Positions 9,600 to 18,659 are shown, counted from the stretch's first letter. The stretch: 64,000 nucleotides of DNA from Pontibacter sp. FD36 (GCF_015686655.1 NZ_JADPMP010000002.1:186001-250000), one strand, 5' to 3'. Numbers and translations are program-made. Notes: generated by a model from the letters alone, not told the origin.

Positions 9600-9634
9600 A
9601 AAGGGCTGACTGTAATAAAACAGTCAGCCTTTTT
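9600..9634. terminator. Terminator after hisB
   Basis: GGCTGACTG pairs with CAGTCAGCC, extended by A/T pairs, followed by TTTTT on the plus strand. The A run at 9595-9602 gives the minus strand a T run as well, so it can also end the convergent gene at 9664-10071. Confidence 0.85.
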
Positions 9635-9663
9635 ATCTGGTTGATTAAGCGGTTGGTTGTTGT

Positions 9664-10071
9664 TCAGCAGGCGCGCAACCAGTCGCTGGCTGCCTCAATA
9701 TCATCAAATGTCTTAATAAAGCTCTGGTCTTGTGTATGCTGCAGGGACTTGTCTGCTGATAGTCTACTAAAGGCGCTAGGGGAATATACCCAGGCAAAGC
9801 ATTCCAGTCCGGCAGCCTGCATCCTTGGAAGCCAATCCTGGCCCACCCATTTAGATGCGCCAGACCAGATTCCTTCCACGTTAGTGTTGTCATTCAGCAC
9901 CTTGGTACAGTTGGTTTCCAGCAGAAACTCGAGAATTTTCTCACAACCCTCCACCACCGTGTCATAGTTCTGGTACCCACGCCAATTCACATAGAGCCAA
10001 CCCTCTGCGTGATTGAATTCTATCAGAATATTGCTTTGCCTATGTAAAATTTCGTTTCTAACCAGTTTCAT
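9664..10071 (-). CDS. Hypothetical STAS/SpoIIAA-like protein
   Basis: Soluble protein of 135 residues without a signal peptide or membrane segment. The layout of alternating strands and helices, with WLYVNWRGYQNYDTV and a central KVLNDNTNVEG, resembles small STAS/SpoIIAA-like proteins seen singly in Hymenobacteraceae. That assignment is a guess from composition and length; no catalytic motif is visible. It is a single gene, convergent with hisB. Confidence 0.6.
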   Translation of the reverse strand: MKLVRNEILHRQSNILIEFNHAEGWLYVNWRGYQNYDTVVEGCEKILEFLLETNCTKVLNDNTNVEGIWSGASKWVGQDWLPRMQAAGLECFAWVYSPSAFSRLSADKSLQHTQDQSFIKTFDDIEAASDWLRAC

Positions 10072-10401
10072 ACAGCTATTTCAAGTACATTCAGCTTTAT
10101 CGATCTTGTTCACACTGATTATGTCGCAAACCAGTGAGACCAGGTAAATAAATGCTGGCGAGTTAAAGACTTCTCAAAAATCAGACCTAATCACTGCTAG
10201 TCTTGTAAGATGTCTTAAATGCTTGGTAAACAACAGGTAAGTAAAAGAGAACATTCCTGTAAATTCCGACCAAATTCCCAATTATGGAAACTCTTATCCC
10301 AAAGTCAGTCGCTTTGATTTTATACTGGCAACACACAGCTTTTGTTATGAAAACGAAGGCATGAATCCCTTATCAATTATTTAAAATTTATTTCAAAAGA
10401 A
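10072..10401. other. Intergenic region upstream of the trp promoter
   Basis: About 330 bases between the divergent hypothetical gene and the trp promoter, AT-rich towards its 3' end. One 26-codon open frame (10284-10364, METLIPKSVA at the start) has no ribosome-binding or compositional support. No RNA or repeat was recognised. Confidence 0.4.
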
Positions 10402-10432
10402 TTTGCATTCCTCAGTTTAGCCTTTACCTTTG
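10402..10432 (+). promoter_or_regulatory. Promoter of the trp operon
   Basis: TTTG at 10402-10405, a 19-base spacer, and TACCTTTG at 10425-10432 match the Bacteroidota promoter in both boxes. The continuation GCAGCAG is shared with the his promoter at 5003-5016. Confidence 0.8.
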
Positions 10433-10472
10433 CAGCAGAGGGTTGAGCTGTTTTGACCCCTTTAAAGAGAAC

Positions 10473-10562
10473 ATGATCCAAAATCTTCTTCATACTGCAT
10501 GGTGGTGGCACGTTACGCAAGGTATCGTGAACAGACCCGCTATGTTGTATATTAGAAGCTAA
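10473..10562 (+). CDS. trpL: Tryptophan leader peptide (29 aa)
   Basis: A 29-codon frame begins MIQNLLHTA and runs into three consecutive Trp codons (10500-10508) followed by HVTQG. It lies between the trp promoter and the trp attenuator. Leader segment GTGAACAG (10527-10534), about 20 bases after the Trp codons, is exactly complementary to CTGTTCAC (10594-10601) in the left arm of the terminator. A ribosome stalled on the Trp codons would leave that segment free to form the antiterminator. A ribosome reaching the stop codon would cover it and let the terminator form. Confidence 0.93.
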   Translation: MIQNLLHTAWWWHVTQGIVNRPAMLYIRS

Positions 10563-10587
10563 TACAATCTATAGCCAAAGGTATAAA

Positions 10588-10621
10588 AGCCTGCTGTTCA
10601 CCTGAACAGCAGGCTTTTTTT
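10588..10621 (+). terminator. trp attenuator (intrinsic terminator)
   Basis: AGCCTGCTGTTCA (10588-10600) pairs perfectly with TGAACAGCAGGCT (10603-10615) over a two-base CC gap, followed by a run of seven T. It lies between trpL and trpE. Its left arm is the partner of the antiterminator segment inside trpL. Confidence 0.92.
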
Positions 10622-10643
10622 GTTTTTAACACTCTCCGAATCG

Positions 10644-12053
10644 ATGAAGAAATATAAAATCACGACTACACATAAGCGCCTGCTGGCCGACACGCTCACG
10701 CCAGTAAGTGTATACCTGAAGCTGCGCGACCGTTTTCCTAGCAGCATTTTATTGGAAAGCTCTGACTATCATGGCGCAGAGAACAGCTTCTCCTATATCT
10801 GTTGCAGTCCGATGGCAAATATCAAGGCTGAAAATGAAATGCTGACGGAGAGTTTCCCGGATGGCTACAAACTACAGTCTGCCATCACCAAAGACCTAAA
10901 TGTGCCCGCCAGACTATCGGAGTTTGCCAGCAGATTTGAGACGGAGCAAAATAGCTTCAACTTTATCAGCAATGGTTTGTTTGGCTACATGAACTACGAT
11001 GCGGTGCGTTATTTTGAGGACATTGACTTGGAGCTGCGCAGCGACCGCCAGCAGATGCCGGACCTTTATTATGCCGTTTACCGCTATATTATCGCGATCA
11101 ACCACTTCACAAACGAGGCTTATATTTTCTCACATAGTTATGGCCCAGCAGACAACGACGGAATAGCTCAACTGGAAGCGTTGCTTAACAGCCGCAACAT
11201 ACCGAGCTATACCTTTAAGTCGATTGGCGAAGAGGCTTGTAATATTGGACGTGAGGCATTCCTGCAGAACATCAAGAGAGCGAAAGAGCACTGTTTCCGA
11301 GGCGATGTGTTTCAGCTGGTGCTTTCCCGCCGCTTTGAACAGGCCTTTCAGGGAGATGATTTTAACGTGTACCGGGCGCTTCGCTCTGTCAACCCATCGC
11401 CCTACCTGTTCTACTTCGACTATGGCAGCTTCAAGATCTTCGGTTCTTCACCGGAGGCGCAGTTGGTGATCAAGGACGGCAAAGCCAGCATTTTCCCGAT
11501 TGCGGGCACTTTCCGCAGAACGGGTGATGATACAGCCGATGCCGCTCTGGCTGAAAAATTACTGGCTGACCCGAAAGAGAACGCCGAGCACGTGATGCTG
11601 GTAGACTTGGCCCGCAACGACCTGAGCCGCAATGGTCACAGTGTAGAGGTGGAGACTTTCCGGGAGATACAATTCTACTCGCACGTCATTCACTTAGTAT
11701 CAAAAGTTTCAGGACAGCTGCATGATCAGGAAAGCTCCCTGCAAATGGTGGCCAGCACGTTCCCGGCCGGTACGCTTTCAGGCGCCCCCAAGTACAAGGC
11801 CATGCAACTGATCGATCAATACGAAACAACCAACCGCTCTTTCTACGGGGGCTGCATCGGCTTCATGGACTTCAACGGCAATTTCAACAGCGCCATCATG
11901 ATCCGCTCCTTTTTGAGCAAGGATTACAAACTCTTCTACCAAGCTGGGGCAGGTATAGTGGCCGCCTCTGACGATAACAGCGAACTGCAGGAAGTGGACA
12001 ACAAACTTATGGCTTTGCGTAAAGCCCTCACCTTAGCACAGGAGATCAATTAA
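10644..12053 (+). CDS. trpE: Anthranilate synthase component I
   Basis: Chorismate-binding subunit that makes anthranilate using ammonia supplied by TrpG. The ATG at 10644 (MKKYKITTTHKR) is preferred; an upstream in-frame TTG would lie inside the attenuator T run. The N-terminal ILLESSDYHG fits the Trp feedback-binding LLES motif, so allosteric inhibition by tryptophan is expected. The C-terminal half has the chorismate-binding signatures SPSPYLFYFDYG-like, FGSSPE, PIAGTFRRTGD, ENAEHVMLVDLARND and GTLSGAPKYKAM. It is about 469 residues long, and trpG starts right after it. Confidence 0.96.
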   Translation: MKKYKITTTHKRLLADTLTPVSVYLKLRDRFPSSILLESSDYHGAENSFSYICCSPMANIKAENEMLTESFPDGYKLQSAITKDLNVPARLSEFASRFETEQNSFNFISNGLFGYMNYDAVRYFEDIDLELRSDRQQMPDLYYAVYRYIIAINHFTNEAYIFSHSYGPADNDGIAQLEALLNSRNIPSYTFKSIGEEACNIGREAFLQNIKRAKEHCFRGDVFQLVLSRRFEQAFQGDDFNVYRALRSVNPSPYLFYFDYGSFKIFGSSPEAQLVIKDGKASIFPIAGTFRRTGDDTADAALAEKLLADPKENAEHVMLVDLARNDLSRNGHSVEVETFREIQFYSHVIHLVSKVSGQLHDQESSLQMVASTFPAGTLSGAPKYKAMQLIDQYETTNRSFYGGCIGFMDFNGNFNSAIMIRSFLSKDYKLFYQAGAGIVAASDDNSELQEVDNKLMALRKALTLAQEIN

Positions 12054-12054
12054 T

Positions 12055-12618
12055 ATGGAAGTTCTGGTAATTGACAATTACGACTCGTTCACCTACAACC
12101 TCGTGCACTTGCTGCAGGAGTTGGGGGCTAAGGTAACGGTGCGTCGAAACGATAAAACAAGCCTAGAGGAGGTGTCTAAGTTTGATAAGATCATGCTGTC
12201 GCCGGGGCCGGGTATACCTGAGGAGGCTGGCATGTTAAAGGAGATTATACGCGAATTCGGCCCAAGCAAAAGTCTTTTCGGGGTATGCCTTGGACATCAG
12301 GCAATAGGTGAGGTATACGGGGGCAAGTTGTTTAACAGCAACGAGGTATGGCACGGCATCGCCACCCCGATAGCGGTTGTTTGTGAGGAAGAAGCTCTCT
12401 TCCGAAACCTGCCGCAAAAATTCAACACGGGCCGCTATCATTCTTGGCTTGTCGAGCAAACTTTACCTGACTGTCTGGTGCCAACGGCAGTGGATGAAAC
12501 CGGTCATATCATGGCGCTGCGCCACCGGGATTATAATGTACGCGGCGTGCAGTTTCACCCGGAATCGGTGCTGACGGAGCATGGGCGGGAGTTGATCAAA
12601 AACTGGTTAACACACTAA
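12055..12618 (+). CDS. trpG: Anthranilate synthase component II (glutamine amidotransferase)
   Basis: Class I glutamine amidotransferase of 187 residues that releases ammonia for TrpE. Visible are VIDNYDSFTYNLVH, the oxyanion SPGPGIPEEAG, the nucleophile Cys in FGVCLGHQAIGE and the His-Glu pair in VQFHPESVLTEHG. It follows trpE by one base. In some Bacteroidota such subunits also serve p-aminobenzoate synthesis, but the operon position favours tryptophan. Confidence 0.95.
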   Translation: MEVLVIDNYDSFTYNLVHLLQELGAKVTVRRNDKTSLEEVSKFDKIMLSPGPGIPEEAGMLKEIIREFGPSKSLFGVCLGHQAIGEVYGGKLFNSNEVWHGIATPIAVVCEEEALFRNLPQKFNTGRYHSWLVEQTLPDCLVPTAVDETGHIMALRHRDYNVRGVQFHPESVLTEHGRELIKNWLTH

Positions 12619-12688
12619 CTGTCATCTCGACGATAGGAGAGATCTGAATTTAAAATGTAGTTGATTACTCGCTGTGCCCGAGAAGACA
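12619..12688. repeat. Interspersed palindromic repeat, GAGATCT family, copy 1
   Basis: About 70 bases in the trpG-trpD gap, starting CTGTCATCTCGACGATAGGA and ending CTCGCTGTGCCCGAGAAG. The ends are inverted (TGTCATCTCGA against TCGAGAAGACA-like). It is near-identical in its left half to copy 2 at 15260-15329. Related copies lie at 18592-18659 and 58930-59024. Minus-strand reading gives the spurious peptide FEQSEKS-type often misannotated in this phylum. Confidence 0.8.
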
Positions 12689-12701
12689 AAAAATAGCAAC
12701 C

Positions 12702-13712
12702 ATGAAAGAAATACTGAATAACTTATTTGAACATAAAACGCTGAGCCGGGAGCAGGCGAGGGAGGTGCTGAAGAATATAGCGGCGGGCAGGTATAACCAA
12801 AGCCAGATCTCCAGCTTTCTAACGGTATATATGATGCGCAGCATCACCGTGGAGGAATTAGAAGGTTTTCGCAACGCCTTACTGGAGCTTTGCCACCGCG
12901 TAGAACTGGATGCTTATGACCCAATAGACCTTTGTGGCACGGGCGGTGATGGAAAGGATACCTTCAACATTTCCACGCTATCTTCTTTTGTAGTAGCGGC
13001 CAATGGCATTGCCGTGGCCAAGCACGGTAACTATGGCGTGTCTTCTTCCTGCGGCTCGTCCAATGTCTTGGAGGCATTGGGTATACAGTTCACGACAGAC
13101 AAAGACAAACTGGAGCGTAGCATCGCCGAGTATAACATTTGCTTTCTGCATGCGCCACTCTTCCACCCGGCTATGAAAAGTGTCGGGCCGATCCGCAAGG
13201 ATTTAGGTGTGAAAACTTTCTTCAACATGCTCGGCCCGATGGTGAATCCGGCTTTCCCAAAAAAACAGCTGGTAGGGGTCTTCAGTCTGGAATTGGCCCG
13301 CATGTACGGTTATCTCTACCAACAGCAACCCGACATCCGATATAGCATCCTCCATACCTTGGACGGTTATGACGAGGTCTCTCTGACCAGTCCTTTTAAA
13401 GTGATTGCCGACAGCAAAGAGCAATTACTCGATGCCTCTGATCTGGGCCTTGGTCGTCTGGAGCACAGTCAGATAAAAGGCGGCGAAGGTATAGCAGAGT
13501 CCGCAGAGATTTTCCTGAAGGTACTGAAAGGCGAAGGCACAGCTGCCCAGACCGACGTAGTTGCCGCTAATGCCGGCATGGCCATCAACTGCGCCCGGCC
13601 TGAAACCGCTATACCTGATGCTGTTGCTTTGGCTAAAGAAACACTCCAGTCAGGCAAGGCTTATGCCTTATTTAACAAACTGATAAATTACAATAAGCTG
13701 GTGACAGCCTAA
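12702..13712 (+). CDS. trpD: Anthranilate phosphoribosyltransferase
   Basis: Joins anthranilate to PRPP. It has 336 residues. Family signatures are DLCGTGGDGKDTFNIST (PRPP loop), AKHGNYGVSSSCGSSNVLEALG and GPMVNPAFPKKQLVGVF. The helical N-terminal domain begins MKEILNNLFEHKTLS. It is separated from trpG by 83 bases occupied by an interspersed repeat. Confidence 0.96.
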   Translation: MKEILNNLFEHKTLSREQAREVLKNIAAGRYNQSQISSFLTVYMMRSITVEELEGFRNALLELCHRVELDAYDPIDLCGTGGDGKDTFNISTLSSFVVAANGIAVAKHGNYGVSSSCGSSNVLEALGIQFTTDKDKLERSIAEYNICFLHAPLFHPAMKSVGPIRKDLGVKTFFNMLGPMVNPAFPKKQLVGVFSLELARMYGYLYQQQPDIRYSILHTLDGYDEVSLTSPFKVIADSKEQLLDASDLGLGRLEHSQIKGGEGIAESAEIFLKVLKGEGTAAQTDVVAANAGMAINCARPETAIPDAVALAKETLQSGKAYALFNKLINYNKLVTA

Positions 13713-13748
13713 TCATTTTTAAATGTATAAATCTTCAAATCCAAAGAC

Positions 13749-14573
13749 ATGAATATACTCGACCAGATCATCGCCCATAAATACAAGGAAGTAGAAGAAC
13801 GCAAGGCGCTATACCCAGTGAAGCTATTGGAGAAAAGCCTTTACTTCGAGACACCTTGTCTGTCGCTGGAACACTATCTGTTGCGACCCGATAAAAGCGG
13901 CATCATTGCCGAGATCAAGCGCAAGTCACCTTCCAAAGGCGACATCAATCCTTATGTTTCGGTGGAGCGCACCTCCATTGGCTATATGCAGGCGGGCGCT
14001 TCGGCCTTGTCGATCCTAACGGACTCACACTATTTCGGAGGCAAAAACGAAGACCTGATGGTTGCCCGCAAGTATAATTACTGCCCGATCCTTAGAAAAG
14101 ACTTTATAGTGGACGAGTACCAGATCGTGGAAGCCAAGTCGATCGGGGCGGATGCCATTTTGCTGATCGCCGCCGCGCTTGAGCCGCAACGACTGAAACA
14201 GTTGGCTACTTTCGCCCGATCTTTTGGACTGGAGGTTCTGTTGGAAGTGCACAGCCAAGAAGAGCTGGAAGCTACGCTTTGTGAGGATGTGACGATTGTT
14301 GGCGTGAATAACCGCAATCTGCAAACTTTCCAGACGAATATTGCTTTGTCATTGGAGCTGGCACAGCACATTCCGGCAGGTATGACCAAAGTGTCAGAAA
14401 GCGGACTGAAGTCGCCGAAAACTTTGGTTGAGTTGCAACAGGCAGGTTACAATGGCTTCCTGATCGGGGAAACCTTTATGACAGATGGCCGACCGGAACG
14501 TTCCGCCGCTGAGTTTATACGTGAGCTGCGTCAACTGCAGCAAGACCTTATACCGGCTCAGTCACAGGCCTAA
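13749..14573 (+). CDS. trpC: Indole-3-glycerol phosphate synthase
   Basis: Ring-closing TIM-barrel enzyme of 274 residues. Motifs include MNILDQIIAHKYKEVEERK, the catalytic IAEIKRKSPSKGDI, LSILTDSHYFGG, PILRKDFIVDEYQI, GVNNRNLQTF and VSESGL. It is a stand-alone enzyme, not fused to TrpF, which follows immediately. Confidence 0.97.
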   Translation: MNILDQIIAHKYKEVEERKALYPVKLLEKSLYFETPCLSLEHYLLRPDKSGIIAEIKRKSPSKGDINPYVSVERTSIGYMQAGASALSILTDSHYFGGKNEDLMVARKYNYCPILRKDFIVDEYQIVEAKSIGADAILLIAAALEPQRLKQLATFARSFGLEVLLEVHSQEELEATLCEDVTIVGVNNRNLQTFQTNIALSLELAQHIPAGMTKVSESGLKSPKTLVELQQAGYNGFLIGETFMTDGRPERSAAEFIRELRQLQQDLIPAQSQA

Positions 14574-14612
14574 GTGCAAATGACAAGCTTTCTATTAAAG
14601 CATGACGAAGAG

Positions 14613-15254
14613 ATGAAAGACTTGAAAATCAAAGTATGTGGTATGCGTGAACCGGAAAATATTCGGCAAGTCGCTGCGCTGCAACCCGACTACATGGGCT
14701 TTATTTTTTATGAAGGCTCTAAGCGCTACTGTGAAGGTTATATCACACCAGAGTTTTTAGCTGAGCTGCCGGCAGGTATTCAGAAAGTAGGCGTTTTCGT
14801 GAACGAAACCACTGTCGTTATTCAGGAGATTGTTAAGAAATATGGTTTGGATCTGGTACAGTTGCACGGTCGCGAAACGCCGGGGCAGTGCCGGGAGCTG
14901 CAGGAGGCAGGTATACGCCTGATCAAGGCCTTTTCGGTTGACGATCGTTTTTCTTTCGAAAACACCTTGCTCTACGAACGCTACTGTGAGTTCTTCCTCT
15001 TCGACACCCGCGGCAACAACTACGGTGGCAACGGCACTGTTTTCGACTGGGAAATGCTGAAAGGCTATTATTCACCTATACCTTATTTCCTGAGCGGCGG
15101 CCTGAATCTGGAAAACCTGCAGAGTAAGGAATTTGAGAAGCTTCGCCCCAAACCCTTTGCGATTGATGTTAATAGCGGTTTTGAGATGGAGCCGGGATTG
15201 AAAGATGTAGGGAAGGTGAAGGAGTTGATTAGCTTGATAAAGAATAAGAATTGA
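14613..15254 (+). CDS. trpF: Phosphoribosylanthranilate isomerase
   Basis: Amadori isomerase between TrpD and TrpC. The start at 14613 gives MKDLKIKVCGMREPENI, where the catalytic Cys (KVCGM) sits at the normal distance from the N-terminus. In-frame GTG 14574 and ATG 14580 would add about a dozen residues without family support. Other signatures are YMGFIFYEGSKRY, VGVFVNE, LVQLHGRETP, FLFDTRG, FLSGGLNLEN and AIDVNSGFE. Confidence 0.94.
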   Translation: MKDLKIKVCGMREPENIRQVAALQPDYMGFIFYEGSKRYCEGYITPEFLAELPAGIQKVGVFVNETTVVIQEIVKKYGLDLVQLHGRETPGQCRELQEAGIRLIKAFSVDDRFSFENTLLYERYCEFFLFDTRGNNYGGNGTVFDWEMLKGYYSPIPYFLSGGLNLENLQSKEFEKLRPKPFAIDVNSGFEMEPGLKDVGKVKELISLIKNKN

Positions 15255-15259
15255 CTCAA

Positions 15260-15329
15260 CTGTCATCTCGACGATAGGAGAGATCTGAATTGTAAGTGTA
15301 CCAGATTTCTCGCTGCACTCGAAATGACA
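15260..15329. repeat. Interspersed palindromic repeat, GAGATCT family, copy 2
   Basis: About 70 bases filling most of the trpF-trpB gap. It begins CTGTCATCTCGACGATAGGA, identical to copy 1, and ends CTCGCTGCACTCGAAATGAC. The terminal TGTCATCTCGA and TCGAAATGACA form an inverted pair. Confidence 0.82.
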
Positions 15330-15344
15330 ATAAAATAAAACCAT

Positions 15345-16535
15345 ATGAAATACCAAGTAGACTATAACGGGTTTTATGGCAAGTTCGGAGGGGCTTATGT
15401 TCCTGAAATGCTATACCCCAATGTGGAGGAACTGCGCCAGAACTACCTGAAGATTATGGCAGAGCCGGATTTTCAGGAAGAGCTGCAGGCTTTGCTGAAA
15501 GACTATGTAGGACGGCCGACGCCCTTATACTTTGCCAAGCGCCTTTCCGAGAAATACAACACGAACATCTACCTCAAACGAGAGGACCTGAACCATACAG
15601 GGGCGCACAAGATCAACAATACCATAGGGCAAATCTTGCTCGCCAAACGACTAGGCAAGACCCGCATCATCGCGGAGACAGGTGCTGGTCAGCATGGCGT
15701 AGCCACGGCTACCGTTTGCGCACTGATGAACCTCGAGTGTATCGTGTACATGGGTGAAGTAGACATTGAAAGACAGGCCCCTAATGTAGCCCGCATGAAG
15801 ATGTTAGGTGCTACCGTAGTGCCTGCAACCAGCGGCAGCCGCACCCTGAAAGACGCGACAAACGAAGCCATCCGCGACTGGATCAACAATCCGGAAGATA
15901 CTTATTACATCATCGGTTCGGTAGTAGGGCCGCACCCATACCCGGACATGGTCGCCCGTTTTCAGGCGGTGATCTCAGAAGAAATGAAAGCGCAGTTGCT
16001 GGAGAAAACTGGTAGCGAGAACCCGGATTTTGTCGTGGCCTGTGTGGGAGGTGGCAGCAATGCGGCAGGTGCTTTTTACCACTATCTCGATACGGCGGAA
16101 GTGAAGTTGGTAGCCGTGGAGGCTGCCGGACTAGGTATAGATTCTGGTGAATCCGCCGCAACTTCGGTGTTGGGCAAAGAGGGCATCATCCACGGCAGCC
16201 GCACGCTGTTAATGCAGACCGAAGACGGACAGGTGACTGAGCCCTATTCTATTTCAGCAGGACTGGACTATCCGGGTGTGGGGCCGCTGCATGCGCACCT
16301 GCACCAATCGGGCCGTGCTATTTTTGAGAGCATCACCGACGAAGAAGCCTTGCAAGCTGTGCTGGAGCTGACCCGACTCGAAGGCATTATACCTGCGCTA
16401 GAAACAGCCCATGCGCTGGCCGCGATCGGCAGACTGGGCGCGCAGCCGGAAGAGGTGGTGGTCATTAACCTTTCCGGACGCGGTGACAAAGATTTGGCAA
16501 CTTACTTAGACAGATTCGACTTCAATGACAAATAG
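15345..16535 (+). CDS. trpB: Tryptophan synthase beta chain
   Basis: PLP enzyme that condenses indole with serine. The 396 residues are the TrpB1 type. The start [21 protein letters not shown] is typical; the PLP lysine lies in [13 protein letters not shown]. Also visible are [40 protein letters not shown] and [11 protein letters not shown]. It overlaps trpA by eleven bases, consistent with a TrpA2B2 complex made in equal amounts. Confidence 0.97.
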   Translation: MKYQVDYNGFYGKFGGAYVPEMLYPNVEELRQNYLKIMAEPDFQEELQALLKDYVGRPTPLYFAKRLSEKYNTNIYLKREDLNHTGAHKINNTIGQILLAKRLGKTRIIAETGAGQHGVATATVCALMNLECIVYMGEVDIERQAPNVARMKMLGATVVPATSGSRTLKDATNEAIRDWINNPEDTYYIIGSVVGPHPYPDMVARFQAVISEEMKAQLLEKTGSENPDFVVACVGGGSNAAGAFYHYLDTAEVKLVAVEAAGLGIDSGESAATSVLGKEGIIHGSRTLLMQTEDGQVTEPYSISAGLDYPGVGPLHAHLHQSGRAIFESITDEEALQAVLELTRLEGIIPALETAHALAAIGRLGAQPEEVVVINLSGRGDKDLATYLDRFDFNDK

Positions 16536-17313
16536 AATAAAGCAACTATTCGCACAAAAGCCAAAGGGTTTACTCTCAGTCTACTTCACGGCAGGCTTCC
16601 CGAATTTAGAAGACACTGTGCCGATCATACTGGAGCTGGAGAAAAACGGAGTAGACCTGATCGAAATAGGCATGCCCTTCTCAGACCCGCTGGCAGACGG
16701 CCCGACCATACAGCAGAGCAGTGAAGCCGCGATACGCAACGGCATGACCATTCCGAAACTGTTTGAGCAGTTAAAGGATATTCGCCAGCATACCCAGATT
16801 CCCTTAGTGCTGATGGGCTACCTGAACCCGGTGATGCAATACGGCGCGGAGCGCTTTCTGCAAAAAGCCAGTGAACTAGGTATAGACGGCCTTATCCTGC
16901 CAGACTTGCCGCTATCGGATTATGTTCGGGAGTATAAAGCATTGTTCGAGCAGTACGGACTTAGCAATATATTCCTGATCACGCCCCAGACACCGGAGCA
17001 GCGCATTCGGGAGATTGACACCCATACCAACGGCTTCATCTATATGGTGTCATCGGCTTCGGTAACAGGCAGCACGACGGGCCAGTCGGTAGTTAACACA
17101 GCTTATTTTGAGCGGGTGAACGGACTGGGCCTGCGCAACCCCGGTGTCATAGGTTTCGGCATTCACAATAATGAAACTTTCACGCAAGCCTGCAACCACG
17201 CCAGTGGCGCTATCATTGGTAGTGCTTTTATCAAAGCATTAAGTAAAGAGGGCAGCCTGAAGGAGAACATCAGCACATTTATTCAAAGCATCAGACAGAA
17301 AGAAACAGCATGA
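16525..17313 (+). CDS. trpA: Tryptophan synthase alpha chain
   Basis: TIM-barrel lyase of 262 residues that cleaves indole-glycerol phosphate and feeds indole to TrpB through the subunit tunnel. Recognised by [12 protein letters not shown], the catalytic [38 protein letters not shown] and [12 protein letters not shown]. It overlaps trpB upstream and the DAHP synthase gene downstream by four bases. Confidence 0.96.
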   Translation: MTNRIKQLFAQKPKGLLSVYFTAGFPNLEDTVPIILELEKNGVDLIEIGMPFSDPLADGPTIQQSSEAAIRNGMTIPKLFEQLKDIRQHTQIPLVLMGYLNPVMQYGAERFLQKASELGIDGLILPDLPLSDYVREYKALFEQYGLSNIFLITPQTPEQRIREIDTHTNGFIYMVSSASVTGSTTGQSVVNTAYFERVNGLGLRNPGVIGFGIHNNETFTQACNHASGAIIGSAFIKALSKEGSLKENISTFIQSIRQKETA

Positions 17314-18320
17314 TCATACAATTGCAACAAGGTATACCTACTGAACTGAAGGAGGCCATACTGAAGGAAGTGAAGCAAGTTGGTTTTAATGCCAACGAAG
17401 TAAAGACGCAGGAGGCACACTACATTGTAGGCATCGGCAAAAAGGATTTTGACATCCGTACGCTGGGCCAGTTGCCGGGTGTGGCGGACATTCACCGTGT
17501 ATCGGACGAGTACAAACTGATCTCCCGCAAGTGGCGCGTAAATCCGACGCTGATCGACTTGGGTGATGATGTGGTGATAGGGGAGGGTAACTTTAGTATC
17601 ATGGCCGGTCCGTGCTCTATCGAGAGCGAACGGCAAATCGAGCTGGTTGTGGAGCACCTGAAAGCCAACAATGTGAAGATCATGCGCGGTGGTGTGTTCA
17701 AGCCACGGAGTTCGCCTTATGCCTTTCGGGGTATGGGACTGGAAGGCTTGCGCATGTTCCATCAGCTGTGCAGCGAAAACGGCATCAAGATCATTACCGA
17801 GGTGATGCAGGTGTCACAAATCGAAGACATGGTAGACTACGTGGATGTGTTTCAGGTGGGAGCCCGCAACAGCCAGAACTTTAATTTGCTTGATGCGCTG
17901 GGTGAGGCTCAAAAGCCGGTGTTGTTGAAGCGTGGCATTTCCGGCACATTGGAAGAGTTGCTACAGGCGGCAGAATATATTTTCTCCAACGGTAACGAAA
18001 AGATCATGCTCTGCGAACGCGGTATTCGATCCTACGAAAACGCCTACCGCAATGTGCTCGATTTAAATGCTGTGCCAGTGCTTAAAGCCAAGACCCATCT
18101 GCCAGTTATTGTGGATCCATCGCACGGCATCGGTTTGCGTGACTATGTAGAGCCTATGTCGCTGGCTGCAGTCATGGCCGGTGCCGACGGCGTGATCTAC
18201 GAAACGCATCAGAAGCCGGAAGAAGCCTTTTCCGATGGACAACAGACGGTTAATTTTCAGGAATCTGAGCGTCTGATCAAGCGTATGCGACAGGCCTTTG
18301 CGTTGCGGGAGAGTTTTTAA
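17310..18320 (+). CDS. aroF: 3-Deoxy-7-phosphoheptulonate synthase (DAHP synthase), type I-beta
   Basis: Committing step of the shikimate pathway from PEP and erythrose 4-phosphate. The 336 residues comprise a ferredoxin-like N-terminal domain (about 1-70, with TLGQLPGVADIHRVSD) of the kind that gives feedback control in Thermotoga-type enzymes, then the barrel. Barrel motifs are IMAGPCSIESERQI, MRGGVFKPRSSPYAFRG, QVGARNSQNF, LLKRGISGT and PVIVDPSHGIGLRDYV. Placement at the end of the trp operon, overlapping trpA by four bases, ties shikimate input to tryptophan demand. Confidence 0.95.
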   Translation: MIIQLQQGIPTELKEAILKEVKQVGFNANEVKTQEAHYIVGIGKKDFDIRTLGQLPGVADIHRVSDEYKLISRKWRVNPTLIDLGDDVVIGEGNFSIMAGPCSIESERQIELVVEHLKANNVKIMRGGVFKPRSSPYAFRGMGLEGLRMFHQLCSENGIKIITEVMQVSQIEDMVDYVDVFQVGARNSQNFNLLDALGEAQKPVLLKRGISGTLEELLQAAEYIFSNGNEKIMLCERGIRSYENAYRNVLDLNAVPVLKAKTHLPVIVDPSHGIGLRDYVEPMSLAAVMAGADGVIYETHQKPEEAFSDGQQTVNFQESERLIKRMRQAFALRESF

Positions 18321-18329
18321 GGTATAGTT

Positions 18330-18392
18330 GTCTGAATCTTAATATAGGGCCCCTTCCCCAAGAATTTTCAGGATTATAGGATTGACAAAATT
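18330..18392. repeat. Interspersed repeat, GTCTGAATC/GGATTGACA family, copy 1
   Basis: The stretch beginning GTCTGAATCT, through GGGCCCCTTCCCCAAG, to AGGATTGACA matches 22137-22200 closely. It is non-coding and directly follows aroF. Confidence 0.7.
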
Positions 18393-18591
18393 TTGAGAGT
18401 ATTGGGTTCATTTAGGCTTTTGTCATTTTGACTGGGGGTAGGGGGCCACTATTGTTCGGAACATGTGAAAGAATTATTTCTGGCTATTAAGGCTGAATAC
18501 AGGAATCGAAGCTGTCCTCTTGAGGGGACTATAGGGGTGAAAAGGCTGCTGTTTTGCAGGTTTCTAACAGTAGCGGGTAGGGGTCCTCTAT

Positions 18592-18659
18592 TTGGGAGAA
18601 ATCTGAAGTATTGAAAAAACTCTGAAATAACCAGATCTCTCACTTTGTTCGAGATGACA
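18592..18659. repeat. Interspersed palindromic repeat, GAGATCT family, degenerate copy
   Basis: Left arm GGGAGAAATCTGAAG and right arm CCAGATCTCTCACTTTG TTCGAGATGACA correspond to the two ends of the copies at 12619 and 15260, with a diverged middle. Confidence 0.65.

Noticed and set aside
10284..10364. 26-codon frame upstream of the trp promoter
   Set aside because: No promoter, no ribosome site, no regulatory codon run; likely chance.
15072..15356. 94-codon minus-strand frame with ECSEKS
   Set aside because: Translation of the interspersed GAGATCT repeat plus antisense trpF; a known type of false gene in this phylum.
18449..18643. 64-codon minus-strand frame
   Set aside because: Falls in a mosaic of degenerate repeats; low-quality composition.
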